From: CAZMRW01 sp964568805
GTDB lineage: Bacteria > Pseudomonadota > Gammaproteobacteria > Methylococcales > Methylomonadaceae
Direction of reading: 5' to 3'
DNA length: 16,287 nucleotides
NCBI GenBank assembly: GCA_964568805.1
Contig: CAZMRW010000094.1
Location: 1 to 16,287, forward strand
The translations under genes and the position numbers were made by a program. The notes under the pieces are model-generated. The model was not told the origin of the DNA. It worked only from the letters and a program-made list of their open reading frames with translations, and did no database searches. This document shows, one piece after another, positions 1 to 6,643 of this stretch. Position 1 is the stretch's first letter, and the number at the start of each line of letters is the position of its first letter.

Positions 1-63
1 GGTTCAAGGTTCAAGGTTCAAGGTTCAAGGTTCAAGGTTCAGGGTTCAGGGTTCAAGGTTCAG
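1..63. repeat. Tandem heptamer array GGTTCAA/GGTTCAG, nine units
   Basis: Nine perfect, in-register 7-base units fill the window from its first base. Units 1-5 and 8 read GGTTCAA, and units 6, 7 and 9 read GGTTCAG. The array is cut by the window edge, so the true copy number is unknown. It decays into GGTAAGGTTAA after base 63. It lies just downstream of purH, where many gammaproteobacteria have purD next. The plus strand has no stop in any frame, but nothing suggests it is translated. Only the sequence pattern is certain; a role as terminator, recombination site or protein-binding site is not shown. Confidence 0.95.
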
Positions 64-86
64 GGTAAGGTTAAAAGATCATCCCC

Positions 87-107
87 TTGTACCCTGAACC
101 TTGTACC
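87..107. repeat. Three inverted heptamer units facing the main array
   Basis: Bases 87-93, 94-100 and 101-107 read TTGTACC, CTGAACC and TTGTACC. These are the reverse complements of GGTACAA, GGTTCAG and GGTACAA, so they have the same 7-base period as the array at 1-63 but the opposite orientation. Bases 54-66 pair perfectly with 91-103 (13 bp, 24-base loop), and 50-52 pair with 105-107 after one mismatch. The inverted units end 7 bases before the purH stop codon, so a purH transcript would carry this hairpin in its 3' end. There is no U-tract, so it is not a standard intrinsic terminator. Confidence 0.85.
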
Positions 108-114
108 TACATCA

Positions 115-1674
115 TCAATGCCTGAAATGCCGCATGCCGGTGAAGACCATAGCCATGTTGTTTTCATCTGCGGCAGCAATCACTTCGCCATCGCGCACGG
201 AACCCCCGGGTTGTATGATGGCTGAAATACCGGCTTCTGCCGCCGAATCGATGCCGTCCCTGAAAGGAAAAAAGGCATCGGAAGCCATCACCGATCCGGG
301 TACCACCAAACCTTCATCCGCGGCTTTAATGCCGGCGATTTTGGCGGAATATACCCGGCTCATTTGGCCTGCTCCAACCCCGATGGTCTGGCTGTTTTTG
401 CAATACACAATCGCATTGGATTTGACAAATTTGGCCACTTTCCAGGCAAATAATAAATCGGCCAGTTCTTGCGGAGTCGGAGCGCGTTGCGTGACGACCT
501 TGACATCGTTTACGCCGATTTCGCCAAAATCGCAGTCCTGAACCAGAAGTCCGCAGGCAACGCGTTTGAAATCAAAAGCGGGTGCCCTTTGCTGTTCCCA
601 TGCACCGCATGCCATCACCCTTATGTTTTGCTTGGCGGCCAGAACGGCTTGCGCGCCGGCGCTGACGGTCGGTGCGATGATGACTTCAACGAATTGACGC
701 TTGACGATTTCAGCGGCCGTTGCTTCGTCCAGTTCACGGTTAACGGCGATGATGCCGCCAAATGCAGACGTCGGATCGGTAGCATAGGCTTTGTCGTAGG
801 CGCTCAGCAAGTCATCAGATTCTGCCACGCCGCACGGATTGGCATGTTTGACGATAACGCAAGCGGGCCTGCTGCTAAAGGATTTGACACACTCCAGCGC
901 GGCATCGGCATCGGCGATGTTGTTATACGACAATTCCTTACCCTGCAGTTGCCTGGCGGCCGCAATGGTGCCTGCTTCAGGGTTTTTCTCCTGGTAAAAA
1001 GCCGCGTTTTGATGAGGATTTTCACCATAGCGCATGGTCTGTTTACGATAAAACTGTAAATTCAGTGTTTCGGGAAACCGGGTTTGATTAATGCCGGCCA
1101 GGTAGGTTGCAATAGCCGTATCGTAGCGGGCGGTGTGTTCAAAACTGGTTAACGCCAGCTTGAACCGGGTTTGTTGGCTGAGGCTGCTATCGCTGTTTTT
1201 CAATTCGGCCAGCGTGCTTGCGTAATCATCGGGATTGACGATAACGGCGACATCCTGATGATTTTTAGCGGCGGCGCGAATCATGGTCGGACCGCCGATA
1301 TCGATATTTTCAATGGCGGTTGCCAAATCGCAATCAGGACGGCCGATCGTTTGCTCAAACGGATACAGGTTGACGACGACCATGTCTATCGGTTTGATAC
1401 CGTTGGCGGTCATGATGCCATCATCCATGCCCCGGCGGCCCAGAATGCCGCCATGAATTTTCGGATGCAGGGTTTTGACCCTGCCGTCCATCATTTCCGG
1501 AAAACCGGTGTAATCGGAAACTTCAGTGACCGGAATATTGTGCTCAGCCAGCGTTTTGGCGGTGCCGCCGGTAGACAGAAGTTCAATACCGAGCAGGCTC
1601 AGTTCCCGGCAAAATTCGACAATACCGGTTTTGTTCGAGACGCTAATCAGTGCGCGAGTAACTTTTTTATTCAT
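115..1674 (-). CDS. purH: Bifunctional AICAR formyltransferase / IMP cyclohydrolase PurH
   Basis: PurH catalyses the last two steps of purine synthesis in the cytoplasm: formylation of AICAR with 10-formyl-tetrahydrofolate, then ring closure to IMP. The protein has 519 residues, close to the roughly 530 of E. coli PurH, and looks intact. The N-terminal cyclohydrolase (MGS-like) domain shows LLSTGGTAK near residue 32, VKTLHPKIHGG at 66-76 and DIGGPTMIRAAAKNH at 125-139. The C-terminal transformylase domain shows MRYGENPHQNAAFY near 214, the catalytic Lys-His pair K276-H277 in VKHANPCG, and a conserved end with SDAFFPFRDG and QPGGSVRDGE. The ATG start has an AGGA motif a few bases upstream. purH follows fis after 65 bases without an obvious terminator and is probably read through from dusB-fis. 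The facing heptamer repeats follow its stop. Confidence 0.98.
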   Translation of the reverse strand: MNKKVTRALISVSNKTGIVEFCRELSLLGIELLSTGGTAKTLAEHNIPVTEVSDYTGFPEMMDGRVKTLHPKIHGGILGRRGMDDGIMTANGIKPIDMVVVNLYPFEQTIGRPDCDLATAIENIDIGGPTMIRAAAKNHQDVAVIVNPDDYASTLAELKNSDSSLSQQTRFKLALTSFEHTARYDTAIATYLAGINQTRFPETLNLQFYRKQTMRYGENPHQNAAFYQEKNPEAGTIAAARQLQGKELSYNNIADADAALECVKSFSSRPACVIVKHANPCGVAESDDLLSAYDKAYATDPTSAFGGIIAVNRELDEATAAEIVKRQFVEVIIAPTVSAGAQAVLAAKQNIRVMACGAWEQQRAPAFDFKRVACGLLVQDCDFGEIGVNDVKVVTQRAPTPQELADLLFAWKVAKFVKSNAIVYCKNSQTIGVGAGQMSRVYSAKIAGIKAADEGLVVPGSVMASDAFFPFRDGIDSAAEAGISAIIQPGGSVRDGEVIAAADENNMAMVFTGMRHFRH

Positions 1675-1739
1675 GTAGTCCTAGTATGGATTGATGGGTA
1701 AAGCAGGCAGGGGGAACGTATAGGGTAAACAAACCGGAA

Positions 1740-2069
1740 CTAGGACAGGTTGTACTGTTCCAGTTTCTTGCGCAAGGTACTGCGGCTCAATCCGAGCGCT
1801 TTTGCTGTTTTTGTCTGGTTGTGCCCGTAATTTGTCAAGGTGACTTCCAGCAACGGTTTTTCAACGGCACTAATGACCATGGCGTGAAGGCCTTCGACAT
1901 CATCATCTTTAAGCTGGGCAAAATAGAGTTCTATGGCTTGTTTGACGTAGGCCGATAACGGGATTGAGGTTATTTTTCTATGATCCAATTCGATATCCCG
2001 GCGATCTACTGATTCCGTATCTCTGCGTTCCATATTAACGATTACAGCGCTTTTTTTAGATGTTTCCAT
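1740..2069 (-). CDS. fis: DNA-binding protein Fis
   Basis: Fis is a homodimeric nucleoid protein that bends DNA and regulates rRNA, tRNA and many growth-phase genes. The C-terminal half is a clear Fis match: a core helix around VKQAIELYFAQL, then EKPLLEVTLTNYGHNQTKTAK, and the helix-turn-helix GLSRSTLRKKLEQYN at the end. The protein has 109 residues against 98 in E. coli. The extra length is in the N-terminal arm, which is strongly charged (ERRDTESVDRRDIELDHRK) and unlike the E. coli arm. It starts at an ATG 12 bases after the dusB stop, so the classical dusB-fis pair is preserved. An internal ATG at residue 13 is a possible alternative start, with no better ribosome site. Identity is firm; the exact start is less so. 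Confidence 0.93.
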   Translation of the reverse strand: METSKKSAVIVNMERRDTESVDRRDIELDHRKITSIPLSAYVKQAIELYFAQLKDDDVEGLHAMVISAVEKPLLEVTLTNYGHNQTKTAKALGLSRSTLRKKLEQYNLS

Positions 2070-2081
2070 AATTCAGCACTC

Positions 2082-3050
2082 TTATGTTAAAAGATTCAAT
2101 GCTGAGTTGACCAGCATTATTTGTTGAGATGGGACCGCAGCCTGATTAATATTTTTTCGGGTGCTCTGGCCAATCGAGGAGAGCGAATCAAAATACCAAC
2201 CGATATGTTTTCTCGCTATTTTAACACCGATTGCATTACCATAAAAACTATATAGTTTTTCCAGGTGATGTAAAATGGTGTTGCCGATAACGGATACAGA
2301 AGGTTTTTCAGATTTTATTCCAAAATCCAGGAAATGTCTTATTTGACTGAAGATCCAGGGGTTGCCGCGTGCGGCACGACCGATCATCAGGGCGTCAGCG
2401 CCGGTATAGTCAAGTACGTAACGAGCCTTTTCCGGAGAATCGATGTCGCCATTGGCGATGATCGGCATATTGATCGCCTGTTTGATTTGTTTTATGGTTT
2501 CATATTCGGCCTCACCGTTAAATCGGCAGGCGCGGGTTCGGCCATGGATAGTGAGCGCGGAAATACCCGAATTTTTTGCAATCTTCGCTATAGTCAAGGC
2601 ATTACGGTTTTCCACATCCCAACCGGTACGGATTTTTAGGGTCACCGGGATATCGACTGCATTGACCACCGCCTCAAGAATAGTGCCGACTCTGCCCTCA
2701 TCTTTCAATAAGGCGGACCCGGCTGAAACCGAACAGACTTTTTTGGCAGGACAACCCATATTGATGTCGATAATTTGCGCGCCTCGCTCTGCATTATATC
2801 GCGCGGCATCGGCCATTTGCCGTGGGTCTGTGCCTAGAATCTGTACCGAACGCAAATCCGAGTCGCCGTCATAGTCAGTTTTTAACAAGGTCCTTTGATG
2901 TAATTGAAACGCCGGATTGGACGTCACCATTTCAGAAACAGCCAGGCCGGCTCCAAATTGTTTGCAAATGTCCCGGAAGGGCCGGTCTGTGATTCCGGTC
3001 ATGGGCGCCAGAATCAGATTATTGGCTAATTGATAGGGGCCAATGTGCAT
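2082..3050 (-). CDS. dusB: tRNA-dihydrouridine synthase B
   Basis: DusB is a flavoenzyme that reduces uridine to dihydrouridine in the D-loop of tRNA using FMN and NADPH. The 322-residue protein has the full Dus TIM-barrel signature: LAPMTGITDRPFR at 14-26, the INMGCPAKKV motif with catalytic Cys100, the FMN-contacting lysine in TLKIRTGWD (K139), LTIHGRTR, and the phosphate-binding IIANGDIDS and ALMIGRAARGNPWIF. The C-terminal helical tRNA-recognition domain is present (KHIGWYF). Length is normal for the family (about 320). It lies directly upstream of fis, as in E. coli and most gammaproteobacteria, and is 45 bases from the 174-residue membrane protein gene before it. Confidence 0.97.
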   Translation of the reverse strand: MHIGPYQLANNLILAPMTGITDRPFRDICKQFGAGLAVSEMVTSNPAFQLHQRTLLKTDYDGDSDLRSVQILGTDPRQMADAARYNAERGAQIIDINMGCPAKKVCSVSAGSALLKDEGRVGTILEAVVNAVDIPVTLKIRTGWDVENRNALTIAKIAKNSGISALTIHGRTRACRFNGEAEYETIKQIKQAINMPIIANGDIDSPEKARYVLDYTGADALMIGRAARGNPWIFSQIRHFLDFGIKSEKPSVSVIGNTILHHLEKLYSFYGNAIGVKIARKHIGWYFDSLSSIGQSTRKNINQAAVPSQQIMLVNSALNLLT

Positions 3051-3095
3051 GGATATTAAGAGATCGGGAAAAGGCGCATGGAATGCTCTAATATA

Positions 3096-3620
3096 TCAGG
3101 AATCTACCGATTCATTCCAGATAGGATTCTCCAGGTCTTCTTTATTCAGCTTGGCTCTGTCATCCGGGTAAATATGCCAGAACGATTGGTCGATCGGTGC
3201 ATTGCTGTAGCCTTGTTTTTTCTCATGGGCAAAGGGACACCACCAGTTTTCCACGATTTTAACCAAATAAGCATGCCATTCAAACAAGGCGACGCTGACC
3301 GGGCAATACCAGGTGCAATTCAATATCCAATATAATCTGGACTGAGCCAAACTCATTTTGAACGACCCATCCATGGTAATTTGATTTTTAAGATCATAAC
3401 GATGGCTGGCTCGGTCGGGTAGAAAATCAGACAAGGTTTTAATGTTTTTACCGCCAATCAGGCGCAAATGATAATAGGTCAGATAGGCGCTGGTAAAAAC
3501 AAAGGGTAAGGTCAGTATCGGCAGGTAAACGAAAACCAGGCCGATTGCTCTTCGCCAAACAGGAACTTGTTTATGATGTTTGCCGATTTCAGCCCGGGAA
3601 CAGGATTCACATGCTTTCAT
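3096..3620 (-). CDS. Cysteine-containing membrane protein of unknown function
   Basis: I do not recognise this 174-residue protein. It opens with a short Cys-x-x-Cys segment (C4, C7) and basic residues, followed by a strongly hydrophobic stretch at about 25-52 that could be one long or two short membrane helices. A second partly hydrophobic region at 95-122 contains C102-x3-C106 (NCTWYC) and leads into WWCPFAHEKK with C128 and H132. The C-terminal 40 residues are polar and rich in Trp and acidic residues. Its ATG overlaps the TGA of the preceding 66-residue metal-binding protein (ATGA), so the two are probably translationally coupled. The cysteine and histidine pattern and the partner suggest a metal or redox role at the inner membrane, but that is inference. 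Dense packing between rlmI and dusB supports a real gene. Confidence 0.8.
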   Translation of the reverse strand: MKACESCSRAEIGKHHKQVPVWRRAIGLVFVYLPILTLPFVFTSAYLTYYHLRLIGGKNIKTLSDFLPDRASHRYDLKNQITMDGSFKMSLAQSRLYWILNCTWYCPVSVALFEWHAYLVKIVENWWCPFAHEKKQGYSNAPIDQSFWHIYPDDRAKLNKEDLENPIWNESVDS

Positions 3621-3817
3621 TTTTTTGTCTCTTCCTCTTTTTTTAATGGTTGATTACTGGATGATGTTGATTCGTTTTTATTGAGCAGATGATAGATGCT
3701 CTGGCAACCTGCGCAGCAAAACGTCAGCACACCTTGAGGACTGGTTAGCGTAAATCCTTTTATTTCCACGGGTTGGCCGCAAAGATCACAAATAGTTTTA
3801 TATTTTACCTGGGCCAT
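3617..3817 (-). CDS. Small metal-binding protein, like the N-terminal domain of CcoI/FixI-type copper ATPases
   Basis: This is a 66-residue protein with the pattern C10-x2-C13-G and F-C34-C35-x2-G-C38-x3-Y. The pattern matches the small 'metal-binding domain of cation transport ATPase' found at the start of CcoI/FixI-type P-type ATPases that supply copper for cbb3 oxidase assembly. Here it stands alone, with no ATPase attached or nearby. The tail after residue 48 is Ser, Lys and Glu rich and probably disordered. I place the start at the ATG at 3817 because GAGG lies at a normal distance upstream; a TTG one codon earlier would sit too close to it. The stop overlaps the next gene's ATG. Binding of copper or zinc is likely from the motif, while its client is unknown. 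Confidence 0.8.
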   Translation of the reverse strand: MAQVKYKTICDLCGQPVEIKGFTLTSPQGVLTFCCAGCQSIYHLLNKNESTSSSNQPLKKEEETKK

Positions 3818-3835
3818 CAAGATGCCTCAATGACT

Positions 3836-5032
3836 TTATATGCTGGGCGATACCGAACAAAAAAAAGTTTTTAAATACTCTGTCTCCGGCGTTGCAGGAT
3901 CGACAGGATGATCGGGACCTTGACCGCCGCTGGAAAAAAAAACCAAATGACGATCGATATGTCGCCCCGATGAGCGTAACAATTCATGCAGATTATCCCG
4001 GCTCAGGTGATGCGAACAGGATGCGGATACCAATATGCCGTTTTTCGACAGAATCTGCAGCGCAAGATGATTGAGTCTGCGATAGGCTTCATAACCCTGT
4101 TTGTAGTCTTTTTTGCGTTTAATCAATGCCGGCGGATCCAATACGATAATATCATAGACTTGGTTATCCAGGCGTGACTGTTTTAGAAATTCGAAAACAT
4201 CGCTGTGGACAAAATGCATCTTGTCCTGAACCTGGTTAAGGGAAGCATTGGCCTCGGCCAGTTTAAGAGCAGACTCCGAACCGTCAACGCAGGTGACCTC
4301 CGCGGCTCCGGCCATGGCGGCCGGTATGCCCCAGGCGCCGGTATAGGAAAATAAATCCAGGACACGCTGGCCTTTTGCAAGCGTGGCCAATTGCGAACGG
4401 CTCATTCGATGATCGTAAAACCAGCCGGTTTTTTGGCCGTTCAGGATGTCGATTTTAAATCGGGCGCCATTTTCTTCGATGATTAATGGATCAGGAAGCG
4501 CTCCGTAGGCGATTTCTGACGCCATGCTTAAGCCTTCCAGTTGCCGTTGGCTATTGTCATTCTTCAGAATAATGGCGGCCGGGTCGAATAAATCAATCAG
4601 CGCAGCGATCAGGGTGTCCTTGCGCTGTTCCATGCCCGCTGTGGTAATTTGCAAGGCGAATACCGATCCGAACCGGTCTATCACCACGCCCGGCAACGCG
4701 TCGCTTTCGCCGAAAATAAGGCGGTAGAACGGTTTATCGAAAAGCTTTTCGCGCAGAGCCAAGGCGGTGCCCAGGCGTTCCTTGAAGAAATTAATCCCGC
4801 ATTTGAGATTGGTTTTTCTCGACAGCAGCCGTGCGCAAATCAGGGTCTTGGGATTGATATAAGCGGTGCCTAGCGCTTTGCCGTCATGGCTGATGATCTG
4901 TACCAGATCGCCTGCGCTGAATTGCTCTAAAGGCGAACGCTTCGTATCGATTTCATTGCTGAAGACCCACAGATGCCCGAGTCGCAAGCGTTTGTCTTCG
5001 TTTTTGTTTAAATAGATTTCTGGGTAGGGCAT
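3836..5032 (-). CDS. rlmI: 23S rRNA (cytosine-1962-C5)-methyltransferase RlmI
   Basis: RlmI methylates C1962 of 23S rRNA using S-adenosylmethionine. The 398-residue protein (E. coli 396) has an N-terminal PUA-type RNA-binding domain opening with LRLGHLWVFSNEI, a middle region, and a Rossmann methyltransferase domain. That domain has motif I VLDLFSYTGAWG near 224-235, acidic motif II CVDGSESAL, motif IV VLDPPALIKRKKDY near 297, and the catalytic-type cysteine in SASCSHH (C339). The ATG at 5032 (MPYPEIYL) gives the family-like N-terminus. A TTG two codons earlier would overlap the previous stop. Neither start has a clear ribosome site, so coupling to the DUF3426 gene, which ends two bases before the ATG, is likely. 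The coding strand carries a run of nine T near the 3' end. The related RlmK/L-type enzymes are a less likely identity. Confidence 0.93.
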   Translation of the reverse strand: MPYPEIYLNKNEDKRLRLGHLWVFSNEIDTKRSPLEQFSAGDLVQIISHDGKALGTAYINPKTLICARLLSRKTNLKCGINFFKERLGTALALREKLFDKPFYRLIFGESDALPGVVIDRFGSVFALQITTAGMEQRKDTLIAALIDLFDPAAIILKNDNSQRQLEGLSMASEIAYGALPDPLIIEENGARFKIDILNGQKTGWFYDHRMSRSQLATLAKGQRVLDLFSYTGAWGIPAAMAGAAEVTCVDGSESALKLAEANASLNQVQDKMHFVHSDVFEFLKQSRLDNQVYDIIVLDPPALIKRKKDYKQGYEAYRRLNHLALQILSKNGILVSASCSHHLSRDNLHELLRSSGRHIDRHLVFFSSGGQGPDHPVDPATPETEYLKTFFCSVSPSI

Positions 5033-5034
5033 AA

Positions 5035-5694
5035 TCAATAAATGAAATCGAAGTCATAACCGCCGACTTTTATTTTCGGAACGGCAATTTTCAGGATTAT
5101 TTCCGTGGTCGCATCGGCGTCGATTGTGCCGGAGCCGAGAGTATCGGAAAGATAGTCCGCAGGAGTCAAGAGTCTATGGGCAAAGGCTTGCCCGTTAAAA
5201 TCGAGCAAAGTCAGATTGATGTTCGGGTATTTTTGCCGAAAGGGCGCCTGATTGCTGACTACGATCTTGAAAGCATAATTTTGGTCCGGTAATAGCGTCA
5301 GCGAACGGTGCAATACTTCCAGTTCATCAATGTTTTGATAAGCGGGCAGATCACAGTTAAACCGGGCGCATAGCTTTTCCACCCATATGCGCAATCCCGG
5401 TTTTTGGCTTAACGCACGTCCTTCGAAATAAACGAATTGGGCAACAAGCAATAACACTCCCAAAATAAGTCCGAGGTGCCAGTAAGGATTGTCAGGCTGT
5501 TTTTTACCGCTGTCCCAGGGCAATGGTTTTGCCGGGATTGACTCAATGGTGTCGTTAGTTTCAGTTTCGCTGATAAACATCAGGGCGTCGAACAATTCGG
5601 AACATTGAACACAACGCAACATTCCCCGGTTGGCGCGAAGTTGCTCAATCGTTAACGGTTGAGTCCTTTGGCAATTGGGGCATCGGGTAAACAT
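5035..5694 (-). CDS. Zinc-ribbon, single-pass membrane protein with DUF3426 domain
   Basis: This 219-residue protein has three recognisable parts. The N-terminus is an MJ0042-type zinc finger with C5-x2-C8 and C28-x2-C31. A single membrane helix lies at about 72-90 (LGLILGVLLLVAQFVYF). The C-terminal domain outside the membrane (about 100-219) is of the DUF3426 type, predicted to be mostly beta strand. Such proteins are common next to prmA in gammaproteobacteria, and their function is unknown. The predicted topology places the zinc ribbon in the cytoplasm and DUF3426 in the periplasm. The ATG start lies four bases after the prmA stop and the stop falls just ahead of rlmI, so it is embedded in the operon. 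Confidence 0.9.
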   Translation of the reverse strand: MFTRCPNCQRTQPLTIEQLRANRGMLRCVQCSELFDALMFISETETNDTIESIPAKPLPWDSGKKQPDNPYWHLGLILGVLLLVAQFVYFEGRALSQKPGLRIWVEKLCARFNCDLPAYQNIDELEVLHRSLTLLPDQNYAFKIVVSNQAPFRQKYPNINLTLLDFNGQAFAHRLLTPADYLSDTLGSGTIDADATTEIILKIAVPKIKVGGYDFDFIY

Positions 5695-5698
5695 GGGC

Positions 5699-6577
5699 CT
5701 AACTCTTTTTGCCCGATAATCTTACCCAGTCTTCCTGTTGAGCCGGCGCATCAAACTGTATGGTATCGTGATAGGAATGGATAACCGTCTCTGTCTGCTC
5801 GTGTAAAATACCGGATAAAACCAGTTGCCCTTCATTAACAAGCAGGGAACAAATCTTTCCGCTCAGGTCGCACAAGGGTTTTGCCAGGATGTTGGCCAGG
5901 ACAATGTCCGCCTGTAGCTCAGGAAGCTGTTCCGGCAAATAACAATAAACTTTATCCTGAACCTTGTTTTTGATGGCGTTGCTCTCTGTTGCAGTTAGTG
6001 CTTGCGGATCGATATCAACGGCGTAGGCCGTTTTCGCGCCCAGTAAAATGGCGGCAACGGCAAGAATGCCGGAACCGCAGCCGTAATCGATCACGGTTTT
6101 GCCGGTCATGTCGTGGCCGGCCAGCCATTCCAGACATAAGGCGGTCGTAGGATGCGTGCCGGTGCCGAAAGCAAGGCCGGGGTCCAGCGTCAGGCAGACG
6201 GTGCCGGGTTCGTATTGCTCCTGATTTGTCGGACATACCCACAGTTTATCGGCAAATTTCATCGGCCGGTAATACTCCATCCAGGCGCGTTCCCATTCCT
6301 GATCTTCAATCTGTTCATGACTCCAGTCATGCAACAGTTCGGGTTTAAATTTCGCCTTTACTCTGCTGGCAATCAGCATCGGGTCGACATCCAGTTCGTA
6401 GAGCGCGATAACCTGAGTGTTGCTCCATATTTTGGTTTCGCCAATCGCAGGTTCATAAACCGGCTCGTCCTCAGCGTCCATATAGGTAACGGACACAGCG
6501 CCGAGATCGCTGAACAGGTCAGCAAGCAAGGGCGCGGTGTTTTCATCAGTAATAACGGCGATCTGGTGCCAGGCCAT
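5699..6577 (-). CDS. prmA: Ribosomal protein L11 methyltransferase PrmA
   Basis: PrmA trimethylates several amino groups of ribosomal protein L11 using S-adenosylmethionine. The N-terminal L11-recognition domain begins MAWHQIAV and contains the family's LGAVSVTYMDAED. The catalytic domain has LDPGLAFGTGTHPTT at 131-145, motif I VIDYGCGSGILAVAA from 162, the acidic motif AVDIDPQAL, and the substrate-side NILAKPL (NxL) sequence. I chose the ATG at 6577 (292 residues, E. coli 293) because it aligns with the family N-terminus; a TTG six codons upstream is possible but adds residues homologues lack. Neither has a strong ribosome site. A hairpin lies in the 66-base gap after accC. Confidence 0.96.
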   Translation of the reverse strand: MAWHQIAVITDENTAPLLADLFSDLGAVSVTYMDAEDEPVYEPAIGETKIWSNTQVIALYELDVDPMLIASRVKAKFKPELLHDWSHEQIEDQEWERAWMEYYRPMKFADKLWVCPTNQEQYEPGTVCLTLDPGLAFGTGTHPTTALCLEWLAGHDMTGKTVIDYGCGSGILAVAAILLGAKTAYAVDIDPQALTATESNAIKNKVQDKVYCYLPEQLPELQADIVLANILAKPLCDLSGKICSLLVNEGQLVLSGILHEQTETVIHSYHDTIQFDAPAQQEDWVRLSGKKS

Positions 6578-6600
6578 GAGTGTCGATAATTTCAAGAGAA

Positions 6601-6633
6601 AAGAACGGGAATAGTTATCTCTAACCCGTTTTT
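6601..6633 (-). terminator. Hairpin between accC and prmA, possible partial terminator
   Basis: Bases 6601-6609 pair with 6625-6633 (nine pairs including one G-T; AACGGG against CCCGTT at the core). An inner TAG/CTA stem at 6612-6614 and 6621-6623 leaves a 6-base loop. Read on the minus strand, the hairpin is followed by CTTTTCTC, a moderately T-rich tail; read on the plus strand, the second arm itself ends in a run of T. It could trim transcripts passing from accC to prmA or act as a processing or stability element. No promoter is obvious before prmA, so complete termination is unlikely. Confidence 0.45.
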
Positions 6634-6643
6634 AACAATGTGC

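Noticed and set aside
101..541. Open frames on the plus strand opposite purH, dusB, accC, the lipoprotein gene and others.
   Set aside because: They lie antisense to firmly identified genes, have no recognisable domains, and show composition typical of the complementary strand.
3934..3942. Nine-base homopolymer in rlmI as a frameshift site.
   Set aside because: The reading frame is intact to a normal C-terminus, and the tract encodes an ordinary Phe-Phe near the end.
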